In this document: in pieces, positions 50,430 through 59,224 of the stretch
How the letters are laid out: each line of letters opens with the position of its first letter
Position numbering within the stretch: the first letter of the stretch is position 1
Source: Kerstersia similis
GTDB taxonomy: Bacteria > Pseudomonadota > Gammaproteobacteria > Burkholderiales > Burkholderiaceae_B
Direction: 5' to 3'
DNA length: 64,000 nt
Assembly (NCBI RefSeq): GCF_965139615.1
Contig: NZ_CBCSIQ010000007.1
Location: 62,001 to 126,000, forward strand
Notes under the pieces: model-generated
Database searches by the model: none
The model's input: the letters and a program-made list of their open reading frames with translations, nothing else
Told to the model about the DNA's origin: nothing
Position numbers and translations under genes: made by a program

Positions 50430-50927
50430 ATGTTTCCCGCCCTTCCCCTTTCGCGCCAGTCCCGGCTGCGCACCTGGGCTACCGCCGCCCTGCTGGCTGG
50501 CGCCCTGAGCCCCGCCTACAGCCAGGCTGCCACGCAGGCCAGCCCGACATCCACCCTGCCGACCGTCACGCTTCAAGCCGGCATGCACGTCATTCAGGCA
50601 GAACTCGCCGACACCCCCGAAACGCGACAAACCGGCCTCATGTACCGCAAGGCCTTGGCCCCCAACGCCGGCATGCTGTTTGTTTTTGAAGAAGAAGATA
50701 TTCGCTGCTTCTGGATGCGCAACACCTATGTCCCGCTGAGCATCGCCTTTCTCAACGCGGACGGCCGCATCGTCAACATTGCCGACATGCAGCCCCTGGA
50801 TGACACGCCACATTGCTCGACGGAACCCGTCGGGCAGGCCCTGGAGATGTCTCAAGGCTGGTTTGCAGAGCGCGGCTTCGCCCCCGGCGCTGTCCTGCGC
50901 GGCCTGCCCAGTCCCGCCACCCGCTGA
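50430..50927 (+). CDS. DUF192 family exported protein
   Basis: The 165-residue protein has a signal peptide (MFPALPLSRQSRLRTWATAALLAGALSPAYSQA; cleavage near residue 33) and a DUF192 domain: VIQAELADTPETRQTGLMYRKALAPNAGMLFVFEEEDIRCFWMRNTYVPLSIAFL and later QALEMSQGWFAERG. DUF192 is a small beta-barrel of uncertain role, often exported. ATG 50430 is chosen so that the signal peptide is complete; an ATG at 50388 or TTG at 50379 in the same frame are alternatives. Starts just after the csp terminator. Confidence 0.88.
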   Translation: MFPALPLSRQSRLRTWATAALLAGALSPAYSQAATQASPTSTLPTVTLQAGMHVIQAELADTPETRQTGLMYRKALAPNAGMLFVFEEEDIRCFWMRNTYVPLSIAFLNADGRIVNIADMQPLDDTPHCSTEPVGQALEMSQGWFAERGFAPGAVLRGLPSPATR

Positions 50928-51286
50928 CCTCGACAATGGCCATGGCCCTGACGCGCAACCCGTATCTCCAGGCCTCAGGGCAGCCATCGGCCAAGACAAA
51001 TGGAACCCGCTTCCGTCCCGGCTTTCGGGACAGCATCGTCGCCGCGATCCTTGTATTTGCCAATTAGGAAATTCCATAGGGCTATGGAAAAATACCGAGG
51101 GGCACAGAGCCCCTGCCATTGACATGGGATTGTCCCGCCCGGTTTTGTGCCTCTTAGGCAAATAAAGAATACTCCCAAAATCAGCTATTACGTACTTAAG
51201 ATGGCGTTTGCCAGCAGCGGCGCGGACGCATGGGGGCAACGCCGGGCCTGCGCTGCAAGCCCCCCGTACCGCAGGCCGGATGCCTG
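50928..51286. other. Gap between DUF192 and xseA genes with hairpins
   Basis: This 359-base gap between convergent genes has a perfect 8-bp-arm dyad at 51072-51089 (ttccatag/ctatggaa) and a 6-bp-arm hairpin at 51098-51114 (aggggc/gcccct). Both could be terminators or parts of a small RNA. The xseA stop lies at 51287. No coding sequence is supported. Confidence 0.45.
51072..51114. other. Paired hairpins, candidate structured RNA or terminators
   Basis: The dyad at 51072-51089 and the hairpin at 51098-51114 are 8 bases apart. The T/A runs next to them are short, so neither is a textbook terminator. A hidden small RNA is possible but not supported by anything else seen. Confidence 0.3.
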
Positions 51287-52921
51287 CTACAGCGGCAAAT
51301 TGCCCTGGTTGCCTTCATCCTTGGCAGCATCGGCAGGCTTGGCACGGCGGGACGCCGCCGGCTTGCCGCCCGGCACTGCCCCGGCACGCCGGGCCGGCAC
51401 TGTGCCGGAGGCTTGCGCCTTGCCGGGCGCCAGCACCTCTACCGGACGACTGCCTTGAGCCAGCTGCAAGATCAGCCCTTGCCCCTCTGCCAACGCAGCA
51501 GCGTCGCTCACCACATGGCCGGCGGCATCCCACGCGATCGCGTATCCGCGTGCCAGGGTATCTTCCGGATTCAGGGTCTGCAAACGCGCCATCAGATTTT
51601 CCAGGCGACGTTGGCGCCGTTCCTGCGTATAGCGCGCCTGCGCCGCCAAATCCCTGCGGGCTTGCAGCAACCGCCGCTCATAACGCTCGCAATCCGGTAC
51701 AGCATGCGCCAAGCGTGCCTGCAACAAAGCCAATTGGCTGCGCCGCCGCGCCAGTTGGTGCGACATGCTGACTTGCATGCTGGCGATCCTGGCCTGCAAG
51801 CGTTCACGCCGCTGCGCCCACTGCTGCGCCGGCGACACCAGGCGCGCCTGGGCATAATCCAGCCGCTGTTCCCATTGTTCCAGCCTGCGCCGCTGCGCAC
51901 GCACGAGGCGACGAGCCAGGGTCTGCAAGCGATCCAGCCAATCCGCCCTGGGCACGCAAGCCAGTTCCGCTGCGGCCGTCGGCGTCGGCGCCCGCAGGTC
52001 CGCCACGAAATCGGCAATCGTGAAGTCGGTTTCATGCCCGACGCCACTGATCACAGGCATAGGGCTGGCGGCAATCGCCAGCGCCAGCCCCTCATCATTG
52101 AAACTCCACAGCGATTCGATGCTGCCGCCGCCACGAACCACCAGCAGCACATCCGTTTCCGCCCGGCGCCCTGCCGTCAAGACGGCTTCACGCAGCCGCG
52201 CAGCCGCGTCGTCGCCCTGCACTGGCGCAGGATACAGAATGACTGGCACATTGGGTGCGCGCCGTGCCAAGGCAGACAGGACATCGCGCAACGCCGCGGC
52301 CTGCAGGGAAGTCACCACACCGATCGCACGCGGCAAGACCGGAATCGGCCGCTTGCGGGAAGCATCCAGCAAGCCCTGGGCAGCCAGTTTTTCCTTGAGC
52401 CGCAAGAAGGCTTCGTACAGATCCCCCAACCCAGCGCGGCGCATGCCATCGACCTGCAACTGATATTCGCCGCGAGGCGCGTAAACCGTGACGCGTGCCA
52501 GCACCTCGACCTTATCGCCCTGGCGCGGCTCAAACCCCACCGCCTGCGCCCTGCCCCGGAACATCACCGCTCGCACACTGGCACGTGCATCCTTGAGGGT
52601 AAAGTACCAGTGCCCTGAAGCCGCACGCGTGAAATTCGATATCTCGCCACCCACCCATTGCTGCGGCAAGCCAGCTTCCAATATATCGCTGACCTGTTGA
52701 TTCAGCTGCCAGACACTCAACACTGGCGGTTTGCTGCGACCACCCGCGTCCTGCGCCCCCGCATTCCCGGATCCATCACCCCCGGGGAAACCCTTGATTT
52801 CATGTTGAAAATCGTCGTCGGCCGATGGCCCGGAAAGAGGCGCGCCGTAGCGATGGCTGGCAGGGAAAGTCATATTTCGGGAACAGCTGTCCACAGAAAA
52901 GTCAAGATGGGCTGCCATCAT
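51287..52921 (-). CDS. xseA: Exodeoxyribonuclease VII large subunit
   Basis: The 544-residue frame has an N-terminal OB-fold (PVLSVWQLNQQVSDILEAGLPQQWVGGEISNFTRAASGHWYFTLKDARASVRAVMFRG), a catalytic central part (IGVVTSLQAAALRDVLSALARRAPNVPVILYPAPVQG; RGGGSIESLWSFNDEGLALAIAASPMPVISGVGHETDFTIADFVADLRAPTPTAAAEL) and a long coiled coil, as in XseA. It degrades single-stranded DNA with XseB. About 65 residues precede the OB-fold, longer than usual, and the start is uncertain; ATG 52873 is an alternative. The C-terminus has an Arg/Lys/Ala-rich tail. Confidence 0.93.
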   Translation of the reverse strand: MMAAHLDFSVDSCSRNMTFPASHRYGAPLSGPSADDDFQHEIKGFPGGDGSGNAGAQDAGGRSKPPVLSVWQLNQQVSDILEAGLPQQWVGGEISNFTRAASGHWYFTLKDARASVRAVMFRGRAQAVGFEPRQGDKVEVLARVTVYAPRGEYQLQVDGMRRAGLGDLYEAFLRLKEKLAAQGLLDASRKRPIPVLPRAIGVVTSLQAAALRDVLSALARRAPNVPVILYPAPVQGDDAAARLREAVLTAGRRAETDVLLVVRGGGSIESLWSFNDEGLALAIAASPMPVISGVGHETDFTIADFVADLRAPTPTAAAELACVPRADWLDRLQTLARRLVRAQRRRLEQWEQRLDYAQARLVSPAQQWAQRRERLQARIASMQVSMSHQLARRRSQLALLQARLAHAVPDCERYERRLLQARRDLAAQARYTQERRQRRLENLMARLQTLNPEDTLARGYAIAWDAAGHVVSDAAALAEGQGLILQLAQGSRPVEVLAPGKAQASGTVPARRAGAVPGGKPAASRRAKPADAAKDEGNQGNLPL

Positions 52922-53308
52922 ACCTTGAGTAGAAGCACAGGCTCAATCTCTGCCAAAATCTCAAAATAAATTCGCAAGCCTTTGTTTATATTGATTTTTT
53001 AATTATTTCTGCAATAAGTCAAAATTTGAGCAGTCCAGCTTACAGCCAGCAGGGACGCCACCTTCCACAACCCTATCCACAGAATTATCCACAGAATCTG
53101 TGGATAGCCTGAAGCGGGGATATCCGCCCCCAGACACGCACCTGCCCGTTTTGAATGACCTATCAAGCGCGCCGCCCCAGTCATCGCCATTTCCCCCCAG
53201 GCTGCGTTTGATGCGGTAGGATAATCGTTTGCCTCGCCAGAATGCGGCGCCCGCGCTCACCGTCGAGCGGCGCTTGCCACTGCTGCTTGCCACTGCTTTT
53301 TCTTTCGC
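52922..53308. other. AT-rich gap with DnaA-box cluster between xseA and lpxK
   Basis: This 387-base gap separates divergent xseA and lpxK. Its middle (about 52,965-53,035) is very AT-rich, and a cluster of DnaA boxes sits at 53073-53107. No gene is supported. In many Burkholderiales exbB and exbD stand here. Confidence 0.7.
53073..53107. promoter_or_regulatory. Cluster of three DnaA-box sequences
   Basis: ttatccaca (53085-53093) is the perfect consensus; ctatccaca (53073-53081) and its inverted copy tgtggatag (53099-53107) each differ by one base. The outer pair forms an 11-bp inverted repeat, and the inner consensus box with the inverted copy forms a 10-bp palindrome arm pair. Further weaker matches lie at about 52,890 (tgtccaca) and 53,063 (ttccacaa). 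DnaA binding is a direct prediction; function is inferred. Confidence 0.7.
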
Positions 53309-54361
53309 ATGCCATCGTCTCTTCGCGCCACCCTGACCCGTTTCATCGAACAGCAATGGCAACAGGGAGGCTGGCTTTCCACACTGCTGCGCCCGCTGGG
53401 CGCGCTTGCCGCCCGGCATGTCCGCCGCAAGCGCGCCGCCTATGCTGCCGGCCAACAGCCTTCCTGGCGTGCGCCGGTTCCTGTCATTGTGATCGGCAAC
53501 ATCTACGTGGGTGGCACCGGCAAGACACCTGTCACCATTGCCGTGGTTCAGGCACTTCTGGCCCAGGGCTGGCGCCCCGGTGTCATCAGCCGCGGCTATG
53601 GGGTAAAAGTGGGCGCCGAAGCGCGCTGCGACATTGCGCCGCTGGACGCCGCCCAATATGGTGATGAACCCGCCCTGATTGCAACAGCTACCGGCGTACC
53701 GGTCAGTGTGCACCCCAAGCGTGTTCTTGCCGCCCAGACCTTGCTGGCACGGTGGCCAGACACAAACGTCCTGGTCTGCGACGACGGCCTGCAACATCTG
53801 GCCCTGCAACGCGATATTGAAATCGTCGTACAGGATGAACGCGGCATCGGCAACGGCCGGCTACTGCCTGCCGGCCCTCTGCGCGAACCCGGCGCGCGCC
53901 TGCATGACGTCGATGCCGTCATTACCAACCGGGCCGCATTCCGCCCTGCCGCCGCCGAGCCCGGCGCCAGCAAGGCTGCGCGCCCCTTGCAGGTAGATAT
54001 GATCCTGCAGCCCGGATATTACGAACACCTGGGCAGCGGCCGTCTCCTGACGCCTGCCCTGTTTGCCCAGGAATGCAGCACGCTGACCCTGGCCGCCGCA
54101 GCCGGCATCGGCAACCCGGCCCGCTATTTCTCCATGCTGCGTCAGCATGGCCTGACGCTCGCGCAAACCCTGGCGCTGCCGGATCACCATGCCTATACCG
54201 ATAATCCATTTACCAGCCTGAACGCCGAGCGCATCCTGATTACCGCCAAAGATGCCACCAAATGCCGATCCTTGCACGATGACCGTCTTTGGGTCGTGCA
54301 TGCCAGCCCCGCTTTCCAGCCGGAAGATTGGTTGACGCAATTGCCCTTGCCAAATCAGTGA
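53309..54361 (+). CDS. lpxK: Tetraacyldisaccharide 4'-kinase
   Basis: The 350-residue protein has an N-terminal membrane-associated helix region, the P-loop VIGNIYVGGTGKTPVTIAVVQ (about residues 61-81), and DDGLQHLALQRDIEIVV (about 157-173), the LpxK catalytic segment. It phosphorylates the lipid A disaccharide at the 4' position in the inner membrane. It has the standard lpxK-trm112 neighbourhood. No clear ribosome site before ATG 53309; the start is chosen for homology. Confidence 0.96.
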   Translation: MPSSLRATLTRFIEQQWQQGGWLSTLLRPLGALAARHVRRKRAAYAAGQQPSWRAPVPVIVIGNIYVGGTGKTPVTIAVVQALLAQGWRPGVISRGYGVKVGAEARCDIAPLDAAQYGDEPALIATATGVPVSVHPKRVLAAQTLLARWPDTNVLVCDDGLQHLALQRDIEIVVQDERGIGNGRLLPAGPLREPGARLHDVDAVITNRAAFRPAAAEPGASKAARPLQVDMILQPGYYEHLGSGRLLTPALFAQECSTLTLAAAAGIGNPARYFSMLRQHGLTLAQTLALPDHHAYTDNPFTSLNAERILITAKDATKCRSLHDDRLWVVHASPAFQPEDWLTQLPLPNQ

Positions 54362-54560
54362 CCGGATCAGCCACCTGATCAGCCACCTGATTCGCGGCCC
54401 GAATGATTGCCGGGTTCGATAGCCTTATTCCATGACACCTTATCCGATTGTCTGGTTCATTGCCCGATACTGCCCAATACGGAATAGCACGCGACATTCA
54501 GCAAGAGTGAAAGCCTCTCTCACAGATGGAAACCAGGCAAAAAAAGGATAAAATCGAAAC

Positions 54561-54749
54561 ATGAACACTCGCTTACTTGAAGTCCTTGTCTGCCCCTTGA
54601 CCAAGGGCCGTCTTGAATATGACGCGCAGCGCAGCGAACTGGTTTCGCGCGGTGCCGGCCTGGCTTTTCCCGTCCGCGACGGCATTCCCATCATGCTGGT
54701 GGAACAGGCCCGGAAACTTGAGCCTCAAGATAACGCCAGCCAACACTGA
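54561..54749 (+). CDS. Trm112 family protein (YcaR-like)
   Basis: The 62-residue protein is a small Trm112-type zinc-ribbon relative: LLEVLVCPLTKGRLEYDAQRSELVSRGAGLAFPVRDGIPIMLVEQA. Only one Cys (CPLTKG) is present, as in other bacterial YcaR proteins, so zinc is probably not bound. In many bacteria it precedes kdsB; here adk is next, after 260 bases. The frame begins at ATG 54561 with AAAGGA 7 bases upstream. Confidence 0.9.
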   Translation: MNTRLLEVLVCPLTKGRLEYDAQRSELVSRGAGLAFPVRDGIPIMLVEQARKLEPQDNASQH

Positions 54750-55009
54750 ACGCCCTGGCCATTCTGCCAATAGGCAGATAGCCTGAAGCAAGATAAGCAA
54801 TTTCGCGGATACAGGGGAAATCCCCATATCCACCCCATACGCAGCAAGCGCAAATCGGTTATAAAAATGCCTTCCGCGTTATGCGCAGTGCACAAAAAAA
54901 CACCTCGGCCATGGCCTGAAGCCACCGCCCTCACGTGTTCGAGCACATTTCGCGCTGCGACAAGGCAGTTCATCTCCGCCAGCAAGATATAACAACCACA
55001 GGAGTTCCC

Positions 55010-55666
55010 ATGCGTCTCATTCTGCTTGGCCCCCCCGGTGCGGGCAAGGGTACCCAGGCCGCCTACATCACCCGCCAGTACGGTATTCCTCAGATATCCA
55101 CTGGCGACATGTTGCGCGCTGCTGTCAAGGCTGGCACGCCGCTAGGCCTGGAAGCCAAGAAAATCATGGATGCAGGGAAACTTGTCTCCGATGAAATCAT
55201 CATCGGCCTGGTGCGCGACCGCCTGCAACAGCCGGACTGCGAGAACGGCTACCTGCTCGACGGCTTCCCCCGTACGATTCCCCAGGCCGACGCGCTCAAG
55301 GATGCCGGCATTGCGCTGGATTACGTCATTGAAATCGACGTTCCCGAAGAGGACATCATCGACCGCATCAGCGGCCGTCGTGTCCACCCGGCTAGCGGCC
55401 GCAGCTACCATGTCCGCTACAACCCGCCCAAAGTCGCCGGCAAGGACGACGAAACCGGCGAGGATCTGATCCAGCGTGATGACGATAGCGAAGCCACCGT
55501 GCGCAAGCGCCTGTCGGTCTATCAGGAACAGACCCGCCCGCTGGTGGACTACTACTCGCAATGGGCTGACAGCGGCGACAAGGCTGCACCGCGCTACCGC
55601 AAGGTTGCCGGCGTCGGCGAAGTCGATGCCATTCAAGCTCGCATCGAAGCTGCGCTGAAGAGCTGA
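55010..55666 (+). CDS. adk: Adenylate kinase
   Basis: The 218-residue protein has the P-loop GPPGAGKGT (residues 7-15), the NMP-binding part (STGDMLRAAVKAGTPLG), and the LID domain without zinc cysteines (GRRVHPASGRSYHVRYNPPKVAGKDDETGEDLIQRDDD). It interconverts ATP, AMP and ADP. Start ATG 55010 with GGAG 5 bases upstream. It is followed by a terminator at 55703-55736 and the murJ gene. Confidence 0.98.
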   Translation: MRLILLGPPGAGKGTQAAYITRQYGIPQISTGDMLRAAVKAGTPLGLEAKKIMDAGKLVSDEIIIGLVRDRLQQPDCENGYLLDGFPRTIPQADALKDAGIALDYVIEIDVPEEDIIDRISGRRVHPASGRSYHVRYNPPKVAGKDDETGEDLIQRDDDSEATVRKRLSVYQEQTRPLVDYYSQWADSGDKAAPRYRKVAGVGEVDAIQARIEAALKS

Positions 55667-55702
55667 GCCGTCACCGGCCGGTGACCCGCCAGCACTTCCC
55701 CC

Positions 55703-55736
55703 ACCGCCAGGCCCAGTGCCTGGCGGTTTGGTTTTC
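55703..55736 (+). terminator. Terminator of adk
   Basis: A perfect 10-bp stem (accgccaggc/gcctggcggt) with a 5-base loop is followed by ttggtttt, 36 bases after the adk stop. Confidence 0.85.
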
Positions 55737-55763
55737 GGGCCTATTTTCTGATCGCAATCCCCC

Positions 55764-57314
55764 ATGAGCCTGCTTCGTTCCGCCGCCACCGTCAGCAGCC
55801 TGACGCTGCTCTCCCGCATTACCGGGCTGGTGCGTGATGTCCTGATTGCCCGCGCCTACGGCGCCGGTGCGCTGACTGACGCATTCTGGATTGCTTTCCG
55901 CATTCCCAATCTGTTGCGCCGCCTGTTTGCAGAAGGCGCCTTCGCGCAGGCATTCGTTCCCATCCTGGGAGCGGTCAAGACAGAAAACGGGGAAGAACGG
56001 GTACAGGAATTGCTGGATCGTGTTGCCATGATCCTCACCCTGATCCTCATGGTAGTGACGGCGCTGGGCGTACTGGGCGCGCCGTGGATTGTTTACCTGA
56101 TTGCCAGCGGCCTGAACGAAGCCGGCGGCAGCAGTGGCTATGATGCCGCCGTCAGCATGACGCGCATCATGTTCCCCTACATCCTGTGCATGTCGCTGGT
56201 GGCCTTTGCCTCGGGCGTGCTCAACACCTGGCGTCGCTTCGCCATCCCTGCCTTCACGCCGGTTCTGCTGAACGTCGCCATGATTGCGGCATCGCTCTGG
56301 CTGGCGCCGCATATCGAACCCGCCATTTATTCCCTCGCCATCGGCGTCATGGCGGGTGGCGTGGCCCAGCTGGCCGTGCAATGGCTGGCCCTGGCGCGCC
56401 TGGGCGTGCTGCCCAGCTGGCGCCGCAGTTCGCCGCGCCAGGCCTGGCAAGACCCTACGGTGCGCCGTATTGGCAAACAGATGCTGCCTGCCATCCTGGG
56501 TGTATCGGTTGCACAGATATCCCTGCTCATCAACACCAATATCGCCAGCTGGTTGCCTTCCGGCAGCGTGACCTGGCTGTCCTTTGCCGACCGCCTGATG
56601 GAGTTTCCTACCGCGCTGCTGGGCATTGCACTGGGCACCGTGCTGCTGCCCAGCCTCTCGAAAGCGCATGCCAGCCAGGACGTTGATACCTACAGCCGCC
56701 TGCTCGACTGGGGCATGCGCCTGACGCTGCTGCTGGGCTTGCCCGCCGCGCTGGCCCTGGCCATGCTGTCCGAAGGCATGGTGGCCACCCTGTTCCACTA
56801 CGGCGAATTCAAGGCGATCGACGTTTCCCAGACGCAAACGGCCGCGGCCGCCTATTCAGTCGGTCTGATCGGCATCCTGTCCGTGAAAATCCTGGCGCCC
56901 GGCTTCTACGCGAAGCAGGATATCCGCACCCCCGTCAAGATTGCGATCTTCGTGCTCATCATTACCCAGCTCTTCAATCTGCTGCTGGTGCCATTGCTCA
57001 ACCATGCCGGCCTGGCGCTTTCCATAGGCCTGGGCGCATGCATCAATGCGCTTGCCTTGTTGCGCGGGCTGCTCAAGCGGGGCATCTATCGCCCCGGCGA
57101 CAGCTGGATACGCTATGCCTGGCGTCTGCCCCTGGGGCTGGCGGCCATGGCTGCGGTCCTGTATGCAGCGAACCAGCACATAGACTGGATCGCCCTGCAA
57201 GCCGCCCCCTGGATGCGTGTTCTGCTGCTGGCAGGCGTCGCTGGCGCCGCCGCCTTCTGCTACTTCGCCGTACTGTTTCTCTTCGGCATGCGAACCAAGG
57301 ATTTTCGGCGCTAG
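55764..57314 (+). CDS. murJ: Lipid II flippase MurJ
   Basis: The 516-residue protein has 14 hydrophobic segments and the MurJ N-terminal signature SLLRSAATVSSLTLLSRITGLVRDVLIARAYGAGALTDAFWIAFRIPNLLRRLFAEGAFAQAFVPIL, rich in the conserved Arg residues (RxxGL, IPNLLRR). It flips lipid II across the inner membrane in peptidoglycan synthesis. The start is ATG 55764. It is followed by rpsT on the same strand, the normal neighbourhood. Confidence 0.97.
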   Translation: MSLLRSAATVSSLTLLSRITGLVRDVLIARAYGAGALTDAFWIAFRIPNLLRRLFAEGAFAQAFVPILGAVKTENGEERVQELLDRVAMILTLILMVVTALGVLGAPWIVYLIASGLNEAGGSSGYDAAVSMTRIMFPYILCMSLVAFASGVLNTWRRFAIPAFTPVLLNVAMIAASLWLAPHIEPAIYSLAIGVMAGGVAQLAVQWLALARLGVLPSWRRSSPRQAWQDPTVRRIGKQMLPAILGVSVAQISLLINTNIASWLPSGSVTWLSFADRLMEFPTALLGIALGTVLLPSLSKAHASQDVDTYSRLLDWGMRLTLLLGLPAALALAMLSEGMVATLFHYGEFKAIDVSQTQTAAAAYSVGLIGILSVKILAPGFYAKQDIRTPVKIAIFVLIITQLFNLLLVPLLNHAGLALSIGLGACINALALLRGLLKRGIYRPGDSWIRYAWRLPLGLAAMAAVLYAANQHIDWIALQAAPWMRVLLLAGVAGAAAFCYFAVLFLFGMRTKDFRR

Positions 57315-57520
57315 GCCTGGCTGCTGACGCAGCATTTATGCCTTTTGACTGAATTTCCAGCCCTATCGTCCTGCGGACACTGTTATGATTCAGCGTCCGC
57401 ATCGAGGAGGGTCGCATGTCCGCCGTCGATTCGTGACCGAACCCGGGCCGCCTGCATCACCCTGCGTAGGCGGCAATTTGCGCATGTCCTGGCCGGCCTA
57501 CCTTGAGACGGCATTACGGC

Positions 57521-57548
57521 TTGCATAATGCTGGAATGCTGATAGAAT
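57521..57548 (+). promoter_or_regulatory. Candidate rpsT promoter
   Basis: TTGCAT (57521-57526) and TAGAAT (57543-57548) with a 16-base spacer lie 44 bases before the rpsT ATG. Matches to the sigma-70 consensus are moderate, but the position is good. Confidence 0.45.
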
Positions 57549-57591
57549 AATAGGCTTTCCAGAATTCTTTTTCTACATATAATCAACCAAC

Positions 57592-57855
57592 ATGGCCAAT
57601 TCCGCACAAGCCCGCAAGCGCGCCCGCCAATCGGTGGCCCGCAACAAGCACAACTCCAGCCTGCGTTCCGCTCTGCGCACGGCAATCAAGCGTGTGCGCG
57701 CGGCCATCGCTGCTGGCGACAAGGCTGCTGCTTCTGAAGTTTTCCAGAAGGCGACCGGCACGATCGACCGTATCGCTGACAAGAACATCATCCACAAGAA
57801 CAAGGCTGCTCGCCACAAGAGCCGCCTGGCTTCCGCCATCAAGGCGATGGCCTGA
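57592..57855 (+). CDS. rpsT: 30S ribosomal protein S20
   Basis: The 87-residue protein has the S20 sequence: ANSAQARKRARQSVARNKHNSSLRSALRTAIKRVRAAIAAGDKAAASEVFQKATGTIDRIADKNIIHKNKAARHKSRLASAIKAM. No Shine-Dalgarno sequence is visible before the ATG; in E. coli S20 synthesis is autogenously regulated and starts from a weak initiation site, which may explain this. A terminator lies at 57943-57975. Confidence 0.99.
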   Translation: MANSAQARKRARQSVARNKHNSSLRSALRTAIKRVRAAIAAGDKAAASEVFQKATGTIDRIADKNIIHKNKAARHKSRLASAIKAMA

Positions 57856-57942
57856 TTGATGACACAGGCGCGCTTCCCGTCCTCTGCTGGTTGAAGCGCC
57901 CTGTGATACAGCCTTAGGGCTGGTTTCATCATCGTGGAATTG

Positions 57943-57975
57943 AAAAGGCAGACTGCCATGCAGTCTGCCTTTTTT
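57943..57975 (+). terminator. Terminator of rpsT
   Basis: A perfect 10-bp stem (ggcagactgc/gcagtctgcc) with a 3-base loop, preceded by four As and followed by six or more Ts, lies 88 bases after the rpsT stop. Works in both directions in principle. Confidence 0.92.
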
Positions 57976-58286
57976 GTTATTTGCTTTTTTGTCTGCCGCT
58001 TCAGCCCGGCCCTCAGCAGCCAGATCCTTCCACGCCGGACGGCCAGGCCCGCCGCGGCGCAATTCCCGCCATCTTCCCCGACTGCACGGCGCTTCAACGC
58101 CGCACACCAATTTCTACGCCGCATTTCTGCCTAATCTTCGGCCTGCTTCGCATCAGGGAAAGACGGCTGCCATCCCGCGGCTGATGTTGCCTGCGGCTAG
58201 CACCTAGCACCCACACCCTACTCAAAATCCGCACAGGGAGGCCAGGAAACGGCCAGCCCGCCAGCCAGTCATCCACAGGCGGACAT

Positions 58287-58336
58287 CAAAAAAACACCCT
58301 GGCCGGGGCGACGATACGCGCTCCGGCCAGGGTGTT
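58287..58336 (-). terminator. Terminator of DUF2968 gene
   Basis: A 14-bp stem (aacaccctggccgg/ccggccagggtgtt) with a 16-base loop is followed on the minus strand by a run of Ts (the plus-strand As at 58288-58294). It lies 37 bases beyond the stop codon of the DUF2968 gene. Confidence 0.9.
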
Positions 58337-58372
58337 ACCCAACCATCAGGGATCCGTAAAAACCGCTGAGGC

Positions 58373-59119
58373 TTAGCGCTTGCCAGCGGTGCCTGCTCCC
58401 TGGATCGCCTTACCCTGTTCGGCTTCCAGCGTCTCAATCTGGCGCTGCAGGCTGCGCAGCTGTTTACGCGCATCTTCCTGCTGGGCCGCCAGTTGTGCGG
58501 CATCCTGCTGAGCCTGCTGCTGGCGGGCGGCCACACGGTCTTCCTGCTGGCGCTGCAGCGCCAGATCCGTCTGCAAGGCATTCAATCGGCTGGCGCGCTG
58601 CATCAGCTCTTTTTCGATATGTGCATGTTCGGCCTGCAGTTTGATACGACGGATATCGGCCTCCGCGAGTTCGTAGGTCTGCTGGCTAAAGCCACGGTAA
58701 GTGTCTTCCGCCAAACGCTCTTCCTTGGTACGGAACACGCGCCAGAAATCCTTTTGTTGAAACAAGGCGACGTAATACAGCAGCTCATCTGCCTTGAACA
58801 ACAGGCTGGCGCCATAGCTTCCGTTATAGGTCGTACGCAACTCGCTCACCTTGCGATCCTGGATCAGCTGCTCCAGCTCCACGGCGGAACTCTGGGCCAC
58901 CAGCGAAGGCGGCGCAAGATCGGCAGGCGGGCGCACTTCGGCGGCAGCCACGGGAGCCGGCGCAGGCGCCACGGATGCGGCAGCTTGCGTGACAACGGGC
59001 CGCGACATGGCTGCGCTGCTGCCGTTATCCGCTTGCGTGCTTGCACAAGCGGCCAGGCTTGCCAACACCAAGCCAGACAGCACGATGCGCGCGGGTTGAA
59101 AATCCTTTCGAGTCAACAT
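58373..59119 (-). CDS. DUF2968 family lipoprotein
   Basis: The 248-residue protein has a lipoprotein signal peptide ending in LASLAAC (Cys25), an Ala/Pro-rich stretch (about 40-70) and the DUF2968 core, including VSELRTTYNGSYGASLLF and the coiled coil from QQTYELAEADIRRIKLQAEHAHIEKEL to the C-terminus. DUF2968 is found in Bordetella and Burkholderia relatives; function is unknown. ATG 59119 is preferred over the in-frame TTG at 59128. Outer-membrane anchoring is inferred. Confidence 0.88.
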   Translation of the reverse strand: MLTRKDFQPARIVLSGLVLASLAACASTQADNGSSAAMSRPVVTQAAASVAPAPAPVAAAEVRPPADLAPPSLVAQSSAVELEQLIQDRKVSELRTTYNGSYGASLLFKADELLYYVALFQQKDFWRVFRTKEERLAEDTYRGFSQQTYELAEADIRRIKLQAEHAHIEKELMQRASRLNALQTDLALQRQQEDRVAARQQQAQQDAAQLAAQQEDARKQLRSLQRQIETLEAEQGKAIQGAGTAGKR

Positions 59120-59224
59120 ACTGTTCAACCTTTTAACTAATTCATTCCGATTTTTTATAGTCGGCCCTACGCCGCCAGACCAAAATCGTTACAAAAGACT
59201 GGCATGATACGCGAGCCCGCCCGC

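Larger units (their letters stand above)
57856..58372. other. Gap between rpsT and DUF2968 gene
   Basis: This 517-base gap between convergent genes contains the rpsT terminator (57943-57975) and the terminator of the DUF2968 gene (58287-58336). Apart from these I see no gene or repeat. Confidence 0.6.

Noticed and set aside
53073..53107. Chromosomal origin of replication
   Set aside because: Boxes are suggestive, but dnaA, dnaN, gyrB, rpmH or parAB are absent nearby, so an oriC call is not supported; kept only as a DnaA-binding cluster.
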